Shown: positions 37,001 through 44,392, counted from the first letter of the stretch. The stretch is 64,000 nucleotides of DNA from Bradyrhizobium lablabi (GCF_018131005.1 NZ_JAFCJK010000001.1:186001-250000), one strand, 5' to 3'. Program-made: numbers and translations. The notes: generated from the sequence alone by a model not told the origin.

Positions 37001-37023
37001 AAAGCGTCGCAACTTCACGGACG

Positions 37024-37048
37024 GGAACTTTGCTCACAGGGAGGCGTT
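37024..37048 (+). promoter_or_regulatory. candidate sigma-EcfG promoter of the DUF883 gene
   Basis: GGAAC (37024-37028), a 16-base spacer and CGTT (37045-37048) match the general stress consensus exactly, 35 bases before ATG 37083. Confidence 0.7.
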
Positions 37049-37082
37049 TTTTCCCGAGATCATCAGTTGCCGGGAGCTTTCG

Positions 37083-37454
37083 ATGTCGGGCACGGACAGC
37101 ACATTTGGGATCAGGAACATGACTGATAAAGCGACCTACGACCGCCTCGAAAAGGATGTCACCGCCGTGAAAAACGATATCGCCGCCCTCACCGAACAGA
37201 TCACCGACGCGCTCAACTCCTTTGCCGGCAACGCGAGCAAGCAGGCCCGCCGCCGCTTGAACGAGGCGCGCACCAACGCGGAATCCACGCTGGACGACGT
37301 GTCCGAGCGCGGCAGCGCGATGATGGGCGCGGCGCAGGAGGCGGCGTCCTCGATCGAGGAGACGCTGGAGGAAGTGATCACGCAACGGCCGCTCGCGACC
37401 GTCGGCCTCGCGCTCGGCCTCGGCTTTTTGATCGGCATCACCTGGCGGCGCTGA
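37083..37454 (+). CDS. DUF883 (ElaB/YqjD-like) membrane-anchored protein
   Basis: The 123-residue protein has a long amphipathic coiled-coil-like region (YDRLEKDVTAVKNDIAALTE through EEVITQRPL) and ends with one helix and GLGFLIGITWRR, the typical DUF883 C-terminus. ElaB and YqjD bind ribosomes and sit in the inner membrane of E. coli in stationary phase; a similar role here is inference. ATG 37083 has GGGAG 6 bases upstream. A perfect sigma-EcfG box precedes it. Confidence 0.83.
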   Translation: MSGTDSTFGIRNMTDKATYDRLEKDVTAVKNDIAALTEQITDALNSFAGNASKQARRRLNEARTNAESTLDDVSERGSAMMGAAQEAASSIEETLEEVITQRPLATVGLALGLGFLIGITWRR

Positions 37455-37488
37455 GCAATTAATTTCCCCCAAGCGGATGAGGCCAGCG

Positions 37489-37608
37489 ATGGCGGTCATG
37501 CGCAGACCACCGTTTTGGACAAGATGGCAGCGCTGGTGGGCTGCCGCACGATTTGTCGATGCTCTTTTCAAGGCAAGGCACGCCAATGCTTCAGCGGCTG
37601 ATCGGTGA
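37489..37608 (+). CDS. possible 39-residue leader-type ORF
   Basis: A short frame, MAVMRRPPFWTRWQRWWAAA then RFVDALFKARHANASAADR, starts behind GAGG and overlaps the start of the next gene by 23 bases. It is Trp/Arg rich. It could be a small protein coupled to the next gene, or chance. There is no family evidence. Confidence 0.25.
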   Translation: MAVMRRPPFWTRWQRWWAAARFVDALFKARHANASAADR

Positions 37609-38023
37609 TCTCAAGGAATCGGTCGGGAGCACGCTCCGGCTGACGTCGCTGGCGGGCGCAGCCGCCATCGCACTTCTCATCACCACCGCCTTCCTGTGCG
37701 CGGCCGCCTTCGTGTTCGTGCTGCAGACCTATGGGGCGGTACAGGCGTGTCTTGCGGGTGCGGCCATCTTCTTCGTCGTCACGGTGATCGCTGCCGCCTG
37801 TTACATCGTGCGCAAACGCGAGATGCAGCGCCGCGCCGAGAAGGCGGCAAAGGCCGCTGCGGCAAGCGTGCTCGCCGACCCCGTGTTGATAGCCACCGGC
37901 CTGCAGATCGTCCGGGCCATCGGCGTCAAGCGGCTGATCCCGATCCTCGCCGTCGGCGGCCTCGCTCTCGGCCTGATGGCAAGCCGCGGCGCCGCGAGCG
38001 ATCAGACGGAAGCGGCGGAGTAG
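37586..38023 (+). CDS. small membrane protein, holin-X (phage holin 3_6) family-like
   Basis: The 145-residue product has an amphipathic start (MLQRLIGDLKESVGSTLRLT), two strong helices (about 25-50 and 58-80), a charged stretch KREMQRRAEKAAKAAAASVL, and a weaker helix near 120-138. This layout matches the Actinobacterial Holin-X superfamily III proteins that often follow DUF883 genes. The activity is unknown and phage lysis is unlikely in this context. AAGG lies before ATG 37586. It likely shares the stress promoter of the DUF883 gene. Confidence 0.65.
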   Translation: MLQRLIGDLKESVGSTLRLTSLAGAAAIALLITTAFLCAAAFVFVLQTYGAVQACLAGAAIFFVVTVIAAACYIVRKREMQRRAEKAAKAAAASVLADPVLIATGLQIVRAIGVKRLIPILAVGGLALGLMASRGAASDQTEAAE

Positions 38024-38076
38024 CCCGCAACCGTTGTCCCTCCGCCGGGGCCATGAAGCCGGCCTCGCCGGCCGCC

Positions 38077-38115
38077 CATCTTTCGAGACGCGCGCAAGCG
38101 CTCCTCAGGATGAGC
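38077..38115. repeat. dispersed TTCGAGACG...CTCCTCAGGATGA repeat, copy 1
   Basis: CATCTTTCGAGACGCGCGC is followed by AAGCGCTCCTCAGGATGAG. This is a highly repeated intergenic element of Bradyrhizobium-type genomes. A second copy lies at 53432-53467. Confidence 0.7.
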
Positions 38116-38151
38116 GTGGGCGGACGTACGAGCAATCAGGTGTGTCGGACG

Positions 38152-38568
38152 TCAGGTGATGCAGCGACCGGGCTGCAGCAGCTTTGCGACCTCGGTCAGG
38201 ACGCTGACCACCGGCTCGCAGGCGACCTTGCGCGTCTCACCGGGCTTGGTCGGAGCGGGCGCGACCGGGCGGTTGCGTGCCTCTTCCTTGCGCACGGCCA
38301 CGCGGACCAACACAGAGGTGTCGGGAAGGCCGTCGACCTTGAACACGATGGTCTGGCTCTGCCCGCCCGCCGGCGGAACCGCGGCGCGGTCAGCCTTGGC
38401 GGCACGGTTCACGGTGCCATCGGCGCCCAAAACCGGAACTGCGGTTGCGGTGAGCTTCAGGCCAACGAGATCATGGCCGGATGCGAACTGGACGGCGCCG
38501 GACGCCAGGACGATGGCGAGCGCACCGAAAATGACCTTTCGAGAAATTCCCTTTTGACTCTCTAACAT
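38152..38568 (-). CDS. small exported protein of unknown function
   Basis: The 138-residue protein starts at ATG 38568, with GAGGGA 6 bases upstream, and has an N-terminal hydrophobic segment (KVIFGALAIVLASGAVQFAS, about 12-31) fit for a signal peptide. The remainder is beta-rich with KVDGLPDTSVLVRVAVRKEE and two cysteines (VACEP and GRCIT) near the C-terminus that could form a disulfide. I do not recognise a family. Confidence 0.65.
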   Translation of the reverse strand: MLESQKGISRKVIFGALAIVLASGAVQFASGHDLVGLKLTATAVPVLGADGTVNRAAKADRAAVPPAGGQSQTIVFKVDGLPDTSVLVRVAVRKEEARNRPVAPAPTKPGETRKVACEPVVSVLTEVAKLLQPGRCIT

Positions 38569-38679
38569 GTTGGTCCCTCGCCCCATGGAATCCCTTGGCG
38601 ATCACGGACACAACGCGAACAAAACCGATGCGGTTCTCGCACCCGCCAATCACTTAACCGTGTACAAAAAAATTTTCTG

Positions 38680-38797
38680 AGGCCTGGAACGAGTCCCGGG
38701 GCTTCCGAGTCATTCCGGCAGCCGGTTATTCCCCCTGCCCCATTGACCGGTGACGTAGGGCGCGACCGTGGTGATGCCGGTCGCGCCCTGCTTTTTT
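38680..38797 (+). ncRNA. candidate small RNA ending at an orphan terminator
   Basis: A strong rightward terminator at 38758-38797 has no rightward gene before it; the nearest gene on its left runs the other way. The 80 or so bases before it contain further self-complementary segments (CCCGGGGC; CCGGCAGCCGG). The 5' end is a guess and no good promoter is visible, so this is only a candidate. Confidence 0.25.
38758..38797 (+). terminator. orphan intrinsic terminator
   Basis: GGGCGCGACC and GGTCGCGCCC form a perfect 10-bp stem with an 11-base loop, followed by TGCTTTTTT. The orientation is rightward only. No rightward coding gene ends before it. Confidence 0.75.
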
Positions 38798-39135
38798 CTG
38801 CGAGGTTCTCGGGATCCTCCGAATCTGTCCCCTCAACCAGCATTGCGCGCAGTGATACGTAGTCGACTGGGACGACATACAACTCACGCGGGCAATGACG
38901 GTCTGCAATATTTCGAAATCAGAGCAAGGGCAGCCAATGCCGCAGCCGCGCTTCCCGGCGGCGGGCCGTCGACATTTTTGCCGAATCCTTCGACTAGGCT
39001 CACTCCGACAGACGGCCGCTTGCGTTAAATCAACAAGGCCGGATGTTTTCGGGCGACCGTACGTTTCCAAACTGGCGTAGGATCGTGTTCTCTCGACCCC
39101 GCATGAGACGGACGCCCTAGCTTCCGGAGGCTCAA

Positions 39136-40359
39136 ATGAAAGCACCGGGCCGTTTGCTGATCGCCTTTGTCGCCGCGCTGACGTCATTGAGCGCGATGTC
39201 CCAGCGCCATGACGAAGCTCCCACGAGCGACGATGAAATCCGCATCGGCAATCTCACGCCCTACACCGGGGCGCTGTCGGAATTTGCGCCGATCGGAAAG
39301 GCTGCTGCCGCATACTTCAAGATGGTCAATGACCGCGGCGGGATCAACGGCCGCAAGATCCGCTTCCTCTCCTACGATGACAATTCCGATCCCTCGGTGG
39401 CGCTTGATCTGACCAGGGGACTGGTCGAGCGGGACAATGTGCTGCTGATGTTCAACTCGTTCGGCACCCCCGGCAACCTCGCGGTCCGCAAATATCTGAA
39501 CGAGCGACGAGTCCCGCAACTCTTCGTCGCGTCGGGCGACGAGCAATTGAGCAATCCGGCGGCCTATCCATGGACCATGGGCTGGCAGCCATCGTTCCGC
39601 GCGGAAGGGCGCATCTATGCGAACTACATTCAGGCGTTCTACCCCAACCGCAAGATCGTGGTTCTCTGGCAGAACGATCAGTTCGGACGCGATGTGTTCA
39701 AGGGGTTTGAGGAGGGTCTCGGCGACCTGACCCGCATGATCCTCGTCGACGTCGCGTTCGACATCGCCGACGAGCATATCGAGACGCATGTGTCGATCCT
39801 GAAACGCGCCGGCGCCGACATCTTCGTGTTCGCGGGCGTTCCGAGCACGGCGTCCCAAGCGATCCGGCTGGCAGCCGATTCCAATTGGCACCCTGTGTTC
39901 ATTCTTGCCAATGCCGCGGCCTCGATCGGCACCGCGCTTGGGCCCGCCGGCATGGACAAGTCGCAGGGCGTCGTCTCCGCCGCGTTCCTGAAGGATCCAA
40001 GCGACCCGGCCTGGAAGGACGATCCGGCCATCAAGGAATGGGCAGCCTTCGTGACCAAATACTATCCGCAGGGCAACATCAACGACTCCAGCGCACTCTA
40101 TGGCTACGCGGCGGCCGAAACCCTGGTCCAGGTGCTGAAGCAGTGCGGCGACGACCTGTCGCCCGAGAACGTGATGCGGCAGGCAACCTCACTGAAGGAT
40201 TACCAGCCCTCGGTCATGCTGCCCGGTATCACCATCAACACGACGACCTCCAACTTCCGGCCGATCCAGCACATGCGATTGATGCAGTTCGACGGCCGCA
40301 CCTGGCAGCCAATCGGCGACGTGCTGGACACGGCGTTCTCCGAAGCGCCGAAGCGGTAG
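39136..40359 (+). CDS. ABC transporter substrate-binding protein (branched-chain amino acid type)
   Basis: The 407-residue protein has a signal peptide (about 1-22) and a type I periplasmic-binding fold: IRIGNLTPYTGALSEFAPIG, AYFKMVNDRGGINGRKIRFL, LSNPAAYPWTMGWQPSFRAE and the QNDQFGRDVFKGFEEGL segment. It belongs to the LivK/HAAT group that binds amino acids, amides or aromatic acids. No permease or ATPase genes lie next to it, so it is an orphan that must work with a distant transporter or a sensor. GGAGG lies 6 bases before the ATG. Confidence 0.9.
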   Translation: MKAPGRLLIAFVAALTSLSAMSQRHDEAPTSDDEIRIGNLTPYTGALSEFAPIGKAAAAYFKMVNDRGGINGRKIRFLSYDDNSDPSVALDLTRGLVERDNVLLMFNSFGTPGNLAVRKYLNERRVPQLFVASGDEQLSNPAAYPWTMGWQPSFRAEGRIYANYIQAFYPNRKIVVLWQNDQFGRDVFKGFEEGLGDLTRMILVDVAFDIADEHIETHVSILKRAGADIFVFAGVPSTASQAIRLAADSNWHPVFILANAAASIGTALGPAGMDKSQGVVSAAFLKDPSDPAWKDDPAIKEWAAFVTKYYPQGNINDSSALYGYAAAETLVQVLKQCGDDLSPENVMRQATSLKDYQPSVMLPGITINTTTSNFRPIQHMRLMQFDGRTWQPIGDVLDTAFSEAPKR

Positions 40360-40439
40360 CGCGCGATGAGATGAGGTGAAGTCGCGTTGTTGCTTCGCCG
40401 GGATTCACCGCTCCCTTCCCTAGAGCGGTGACGCGGCAT

Positions 40440-41369
40440 CTATTTCCGCAGGCTTGCCCAGACACCGCCGAGGATCAGCGCGCCGCCAAGGACATGGATC
40501 ATGGTCGGCGGCTCGCCGAGGATGACGTACGACAGCAGCGCGCTTGCGATCGGGCCGATATAGAGGACGAGCGATGTCCGCACCGAGCCAAACCTGGCCC
40601 CAAGCCAGGCGAAGCCCGCATAGGCAAGGAGGCCCGGCACAAGCCCGGCGAACAGATAGGCCTGGAACGCCTTGACGCTGAAGACTTGCGCGGGCGCGGT
40701 CCACATCTCATGGATCGCCGGCGGCAGGGAGCACAGCGCGCCGACCGCGGCAAACAGGCTGATGCGCGCCAGCAGCGAGGCACGGGGCGCCACGCGCGAC
40801 TGCAACAGCGTGTAACCCGACCAGCCGAGCATCGCGAGCAGGGCGAGCAAATCGCCCCATGCCGCGTTCGATTGCGTCAGCGTTTCCAGATGGCCGCCCG
40901 AGACGATCCACAGCGCGCCTGACAGTGCGAGGCCGGTCCCGAGCCACTGCATCGGGCCGATGTGCTCCATGCCGAGCGCCGCCGAGATCAGCAGCACCAC
41001 GATCGGCGACAACGCAAAGATCAACGCGATATGAATAGCCGTGGTCGTGATGCCAGCAATATAGACCGGGGCGCCGCAGAGGAACATGCCGAGAAAGCCT
41101 GCCGCAAATATCGGCCAGACGTTGTTCGCGAGCGGAATCCTGCCGGCGCGAATCTCGGCGATCGCGAGCGGTGCCAGCCCGGCGGCGATGATGCTCCACC
41201 GAAAGAAGGCGAGTGAAAAGGGCGGCACGGAGCCGGCAAGGCCCCGGGCGAGAATCTGATTGGAGGCCTGCGCAGTCGCAACCAGGATGAAGCCGACCAG
41301 CGCGACGGGGCCCTGCCACGCTTCGCCGGATTGGCTCGCACTGGAGGCGTCCGGCAGCTTTTTCTTCAT
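40440..41369 (-). CDS. EamA/DMT family transporter
   Basis: The 309-residue membrane protein shows ten hydrophobic segments in two EamA repeats (one from VALVGFILVATAQASNQILA, the second from NAAWGDLLALLAMLGWSGYT). It ends with the usual LGEPPTMIHVLGGALILGGV segment. Such proteins export amino acids or other metabolites; the substrate is not predictable. ATG 41369 (MKKKLPDASSAS) is chosen because the longer frame to 41486 is hydrophilic and without similarity. Confidence 0.87.
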   Translation of the reverse strand: MKKKLPDASSASQSGEAWQGPVALVGFILVATAQASNQILARGLAGSVPPFSLAFFRWSIIAAGLAPLAIAEIRAGRIPLANNVWPIFAAGFLGMFLCGAPVYIAGITTTAIHIALIFALSPIVVLLISAALGMEHIGPMQWLGTGLALSGALWIVSGGHLETLTQSNAAWGDLLALLAMLGWSGYTLLQSRVAPRASLLARISLFAAVGALCSLPPAIHEMWTAPAQVFSVKAFQAYLFAGLVPGLLAYAGFAWLGARFGSVRTSLVLYIGPIASALLSYVILGEPPTMIHVLGGALILGGVWASLRK

Positions 41370-41530
41370 GAAGAGGCCTGGTTGTTCCCGCGTTCTCGCA
41401 ACCATTCTTGTCGCGATTGATCGCAACTGTCCAGAACACCGCTGACGAACACTTCCTTGACTGAGGGATGCTGGCGAACGCCTCACAAAGAATCAGCAGA
41501 AGCCTTCCGATCCGTCCGCACGTTCATGCG

Positions 41531-41704
41531 TCAGGCGCTGCCATATGGCTGGGAATCCTTGGCTCGAATAATCGTGACCTCTTGGCAAGCAGGGCAACGG
41601 CCAAAATGAAACTTAATTCCCGTCGTCCTGTCGTCCACGAGAGTGAACTCCGTCAGACGCTGACCGCACTTGCAGGCAACTATGTCCTCGTCGGCGAAGT
41701 ACAT
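41531..41704 (-). CDS. small putative zinc-ribbon protein
   Basis: The 57-residue frame MYFADEDIVACKCGQRLTEF continues to HFGRCPACQEVTIIRAKD. The CKCG and CPAC pairs, 25 residues apart, suggest a zinc ribbon. An AGGGGG tract lies just upstream of ATG 41704; ATG 41740 would add 12 residues. I do not recognise a family. A GGAAC-N16-GGTT box at 41796-41820 suggests stress control. Confidence 0.5.
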   Translation of the reverse strand: MYFADEDIVACKCGQRLTEFTLVDDRTTGIKFHFGRCPACQEVTIIRAKDSQPYGSA

Positions 41705-41795
41705 GCCGCCCCCTTTCTGTTTGTGGAGCCTCGCTTCCATGGGCGTTGAGGCAATCCGGGAACGTGAATCACTTTACTCGGGGACATCAGGCGAC

Positions 41796-41820
41796 AACCT
41801 AAGCGCAGCCTAACCGTTCC
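41796..41820 (-). promoter_or_regulatory. candidate sigma-EcfG promoter of the zinc-ribbon gene
   Basis: On the minus strand GGAAC (41820-41816), a 16-base spacer and GGTT (41799-41796) differ from the general stress consensus by one base. This is the same variant as before the CsbD-like gene at 10549. Confidence 0.4.
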
Positions 41821-41866
41821 CAAGAACATTCCCGGCCGTCGCACGTTGAATGATTGGAGCTTGGCG

Positions 41867-42064
41867 ATGGAAAGTCTGTTCGAGCCGTACACACGCGGCG
41901 ACCGCCCGAGCCAGCAGGGGCTAGGACTAGGCCTTTATATCGCCTCGGAGATTGCGCGAGCGCATGACGGTACATTGAAGGTCACTTCGACGCTCGAAGG
42001 GACAACGTTCGTTTTTGAGATGCCTCGAGCGAGGCGGACCAAATTTCAGCCTGAACAGGTGTAG
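41867..42064 (+). pseudogene. remnant of a sensor histidine kinase (ATP-binding domain tail)
   Basis: The 65 residues from ATG 41867 read MESLFEPYTRGDRPSQQGLG, LGLYIASEIARAHDGTLKVT, then STLEGTTFVFEMP. This is the F box and G2 region of a HATPase_c domain (FEPYTRG and GLGLGLYIA) and then the C-terminus. The N box, G1 box, dimerisation domain and sensor are missing; the upstream sequence in this frame has no kinase similarity. It is a decayed fragment with no function expected as a kinase. A TTG 21 bases upstream extends the frame but not the similarity. Confidence 0.75.
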
Positions 42065-42092
42065 TGGTGCCGCACCATGAAGTCCCGCCCGC

Positions 42093-42314
42093 TCACTTCC
42101 TGAAGTGCTCGTCCCATCGGCTCGGCTGATCGCTGCGCTGCTTCGCCTTGACATGTTCGCGCCTGAAATGGACGCCGAGTCCGATCAGGACCGACGGGGC
42201 GAGCGCCGCCGCGATCATAAAGAAGGTGATGGACTTCGGCGTGAAGATGTCGAGAACCAGCGACGCCAACAGCCAAAGCGTGGCGCTGATCACCGCGACG
42301 TCAATGTACCTCAT
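42093..42314 (-). CDS. small membrane protein, two helices
   Basis: The 73-residue frame MRYIDVAVISATLWLLASLV then LDIFTPKSITFFMIAAALAP and SVLIGLGVHFRREH has two hydrophobic helices and a charged tail ending DQPSRWDEHFRK. GAGGGAG lies directly before the ATG, at a short spacing. There is no family name I can give; it is one of several small envelope proteins here. Confidence 0.55.
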   Translation of the reverse strand: MRYIDVAVISATLWLLASLVLDIFTPKSITFFMIAAALAPSVLIGLGVHFRREHVKAKQRSDQPSRWDEHFRK

Positions 42315-42420
42315 CTCCCTCTGGCCCCGTGGATCCGCTCGGGTTCCATTCTACCCAGTCGCGGTCCGCACGCCAGCGTTTCGGAGCGGCTGGAGCCCGC
42401 CGGTCGGTCACTACGCCCGA

Positions 42421-42621
42421 CTATCGGTTGGACCTCCCCTCGTCCTCGCTTCCGGGAACGCTGACATGGACTTCGTGGCCTTGCCGGATCGCCAGCGACG
42501 CCGCTGCCATCGCGGATTCGAAGGCAGCCTCCTTGGTCGCGTAGCCACCATTGAGATTGCCGTCGTGCAATACGCCCCATTCATTTTTGACGGGGACCAC
42601 CGAATATTGGGCCAATCCCAT
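42421..42621 (-). CDS. small protein, DUF2188-like
   Basis: The 66-residue protein reads MGLAQYSVVPVKNEWGVLHD then GNLNGGYATKEAAFESAMAA and GHEVHVSVPG. The order of a beta-strand pair, a GxYATKEAA turn, a helix and a final strand with V-V-V resembles DUF2188, a small domain of unknown function. GGAGAA lies about 7 bases before ATG 42621. A long in-frame extension upstream (to 42729) lacks similarity. Confidence 0.65.
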   Translation of the reverse strand: MGLAQYSVVPVKNEWGVLHDGNLNGGYATKEAAFESAMAAASLAIRQGHEVHVSVPGSEDEGRSNR

Positions 42622-42749
42622 GGCCGTTCTCCATCGTTCCAGGCGCGGTGCGCTGCTGACACCGCGCGCCGCTCGCCTTTCCCGAGGAAAGCCTTGAAAG
42701 CGAAATGCGTTCCCAATGATCCGATGCACTGGTTTCGCGCGATCTCCAG

Positions 42750-42775
42750 GGAACGGCGAGTAAACCGGCAGCGTT
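42750..42775 (+). promoter_or_regulatory. candidate sigma-EcfG promoter of the gene at 42807
   Basis: GGAAC (42750-42754), a 17-base spacer and CGTT (42772-42775) match the general stress consensus. ATG 42807 lies 31 bases downstream. Confidence 0.6.
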
Positions 42776-42806
42776 GTCGCTGACGAAAACAGCTGCGGAG
42801 CCCACC

Positions 42807-43034
42807 ATGGGCGACACCAGGGATATCCAGAATGGCGTCAATGATCCCGTCGACGGGGTCGATGTGAAGCGGAAGTTCAGGGACAACCAGACGCCGCACG
42901 AGCGCGCGCAGACCGCCGCCGACGTCCGCGCGGCGGCCTCAGCCGACCCTGACGAGGCTTTCCTTCCCGAGGCGCTGCGGCGGCCACCAACCGCGCCGCT
43001 TAATCCGCGCTCCGGCCGGCATCCGACCAAGTAG
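42807..43034 (+). CDS. small hydrophilic protein of unknown function
   Basis: The 75-residue frame MGDTRDIQNGVNDPVDGVDV continues KRKFRDNQTPHERAQTAADV and ends PTAPLNPRSGRHPTK. It is polar, probably disordered, and of no known family. GGAG lies 6 bases before ATG 42807, and a GGAAC-N17-CGTT box precedes it, so it looks like a real stress gene. Confidence 0.55.
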   Translation: MGDTRDIQNGVNDPVDGVDVKRKFRDNQTPHERAQTAADVRAAASADPDEAFLPEALRRPPTAPLNPRSGRHPTK

Positions 43035-43107
43035 GACGGCGACGGAATCGTCGGTTGTCCGTCTACCTCCCAAGCGAGTAAATCTCCGGCGCCCCCCCAA
43101 GCTCGGG

Positions 43108-43494
43108 CTACGTCGCGAAGGCGCGCACCAGATGCAGTGCGCCGAACAGCGCGAAGATCGACAGCACGACTGATGCGGCGATATAGGCGCCGGCCGACCA
43201 CAATTCGCCGCGCTGCATCAGCACGATGGCATCGAGCGAGAAGGTCGAGAACGTGGTGAAGCCGCCGCAGATCCCGACGACGAGAAAGACGCGCACCGCC
43301 TGACTGACATTCCACATAAGCGCGAAGGATTCGACCAGGACGCCGATCAGAAACGAGCCCGAGACGTTGATGATCAGCGTTCCCCAGGGGAAATCGCTGC
43401 CGAGGAGGCGCGCCACGCCGATCGCAACGAGATAGCGCGCGAGTGATCCGAGCGCGCCGCCGACAGCGACCGCAGCCAACAAATGAACGTTCAA
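43108..43494 (-). CDS. crcB: fluoride efflux channel FluC (CrcB)
   Basis: The 128-residue membrane protein has four helices and the Fluc hallmarks GGALGSLARYLV, WGTLIINVSGSFLIGVL and GICGGFTTFSTFSLD (the sodium site and phenylalanine track). It works as a dual-topology dimer that lets fluoride leave the cell. Translation begins at TTG 43494 behind GGTGAAG; the TTGA overlaps the stop of the upstream 57-residue gene by four bases. A fluoride riboswitch precedes that gene, so both are under fluoride control. Confidence 0.92.
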   Translation of the reverse strand: MNVHLLAAVAVGGALGSLARYLVAIGVARLLGSDFPWGTLIINVSGSFLIGVLVESFALMWNVSQAVRVFLVVGICGGFTTFSTFSLDAIVLMQRGELWSAGAYIAASVVLSIFALFGALHLVRAFAT

Positions 43495-43664
43495 TGCTTC
43501 ACCTTTCCGGCCCGCCATTCGGCGATGCCCGCCAGCAACCCGACCACAAAGGTCGCGATGACCAGTTCACCGGGCGCCCCGACCAGAACGGCCGCGACAC
43601 CGACGAGCCAGATCGACCCGACCAGCGACAAAGCGATTGAGAGTGATCGAGGAAGACCCGTCAT
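43491..43664 (-). CDS. 57-residue membrane protein coupled to fluC
   Basis: The frame runs from ATG 43662-43664 to TGA 43491-43493: MTGLPRSLSIALSLVGSIWL, VGVAAVLVGAPGELVIATFV, VGLLAGIAEWRAGKVKH. Two hydrophobic helices (about 7-29 and 33-47) precede a basic tail. AAGGGG lies 5-8 bases upstream. Its stop overlaps the TTG start of crcB (TTGA), a classic coupling signal. It is the first gene after the fluoride riboswitch, so a part in fluoride tolerance is plausible, but no family is known to me. Confidence 0.72.
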   Translation of the reverse strand: MTGLPRSLSIALSLVGSIWLVGVAAVLVGAPGELVIATFVVGLLAGIAEWRAGKVKH

Positions 43665-43713
43665 ATTTCGCCCCTTCTCATTCGCGGGGCGCGACAGGCC
43701 GGCGGTAGCGCGT

Positions 43714-43787
43714 GCTCCTACCGACGCTTTCGCGCCCGGTAGGAGCCATCAGCCTTGCGGCGGTTATCGGGGGACTCCATCCCCATC
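43714..43787 (-). promoter_or_regulatory. fluoride (crcB-motif) riboswitch
   Basis: On the minus strand the leader contains GGGGATGGAGTCCCC, then GATAACCGCC, and AGGCTGATGGCTCCTACC. This order is that of the crcB-motif aptamer (GATGG, AACCGCC, CTGATGGC-CCTAC). The 3' strand GCTCCTACC (43747-43739) can instead pair with GGTAGGAGC (43722-43714), giving a 9-bp competing hairpin as expression platform. Its place 50 bases before the 57-residue gene and fluC fits fully. Confidence 0.88.
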
Positions 43788-43923
43788 AACGCCGTCCATG
43801 CTACGGGGCGTGGCGGGTTCAGGCAAGACGTTTTGAGAATCCGACGTCGGGTACTTGGCGCGTGTAGATTCTGGGATGCATCAGATCTGCCGATGCCGCC
43901 GAGGCGACGGCACCCGGCGATTG

Positions 43924-44100
43924 CTACGCTTGCCGTGTCAGCATTGCGTGCATCTCGGCAGCCGTCCGCAACTGCTCGATGCGTGCCGTCAGCGCCTCGC
44001 GCCGCTCTCCCTGCGGAAGCTCGGCGCGCTGGGTCTCGAGACGCAATCGATGCTCGTGCAGGCGCTGCTCAAATGTATGGGGTTCAGATCGTTTCCTCAT
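43924..44100 (-). CDS. small charged helical protein
   Basis: The 58-residue frame MRKRSEPHTFEQRLHEHRLR continues LETQRAELPQGERREALTAR and IEQLRTAAEMHAMLTRQA. It is a predicted amphipathic helical hairpin of a type common in Bradyrhizobium (xPHTFExRL...LPxGxxRxALxxxIxQLxTA). The function is unknown. It starts inside the end of the preceding small gene (17-base overlap) and has GGAAG upstream. Confidence 0.62.
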   Translation of the reverse strand: MRKRSEPHTFEQRLHEHRLRLETQRAELPQGERREALTARIEQLRTAAEMHAMLTRQA

Positions 44101-44251
44101 CATCTTCCTGTTCTCGCTTTGGCGGTTGGAGACCGGAGCTGTTGGCCCAGCGGTCCAGTTCCTCGATGACTCGCGCGTGGCTAGGCCGCCGCGGCTTCGG
44201 CGCCTCCCTCTCCTGGGACAGTTTACGGGGCAGCTTGACTTGTTCGGTCAT
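44084..44251 (-). CDS. small basic protein, first gene of an overlapping pair
   Basis: The 55-residue frame MTEQVKLPRKLSQEREAPKP continues RRPSHARVIEELDRWANSSG and ends with a Glu/Asp-rich tail. GGGAGAG lies about 6 bases before ATG 44251. It overlaps the next small gene by 17 bases. There is no family assignment. Confidence 0.5.
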   Translation of the reverse strand: MTEQVKLPRKLSQEREAPKPRRPSHARVIEELDRWANSSGLQPPKREQEDDEETI

Positions 44252-44367
44252 GGCATCTCTCCCGACATAGAAAAGACACCAGCGCCAGAATCGTTCCGTC
44301 TATTTCTGATTAACTTATTGATTTCATTTAATAATGTTACTCAGTTGGCTTTATTGTCTCAGCTTGT

Positions 44368-44392
44368 GGAACCCGATCAGAGTTTGTTCGTT
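44368..44392 (+). promoter_or_regulatory. candidate sigma-EcfG promoter of the RHH-like gene
   Basis: GGAAC (44368-44372), a 16-base spacer and CGTT (44389-44392) match the general stress consensus exactly, within an unusually AT-rich stretch. ATG 44432 lies 39 bases downstream. Confidence 0.7.

Larger units (their letters stand above)
38569..39135. other. 567-base gap without a protein gene
   Basis: Apart from the terminator at 38758-38797 and the Shine-Dalgarno site of the next gene (GGAGG near 39125), I see no supported coding region here. Reading frames in this stretch lack codon bias and family patterns. The part left of the terminator could hold a small RNA (see the separate entry). 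Confidence 0.5.

Noticed and set aside
37586..38023. Holin-like protein as evidence of a prophage
   Set aside because: No other phage gene is nearby; it follows a DUF883 gene under a stress promoter, the usual chromosomal setting of this family.
38686..38710. GGAAC-N16-GAGT as a stress promoter for the candidate small RNA
   Set aside because: The -10 part does not match CGTT or the variants seen elsewhere here.
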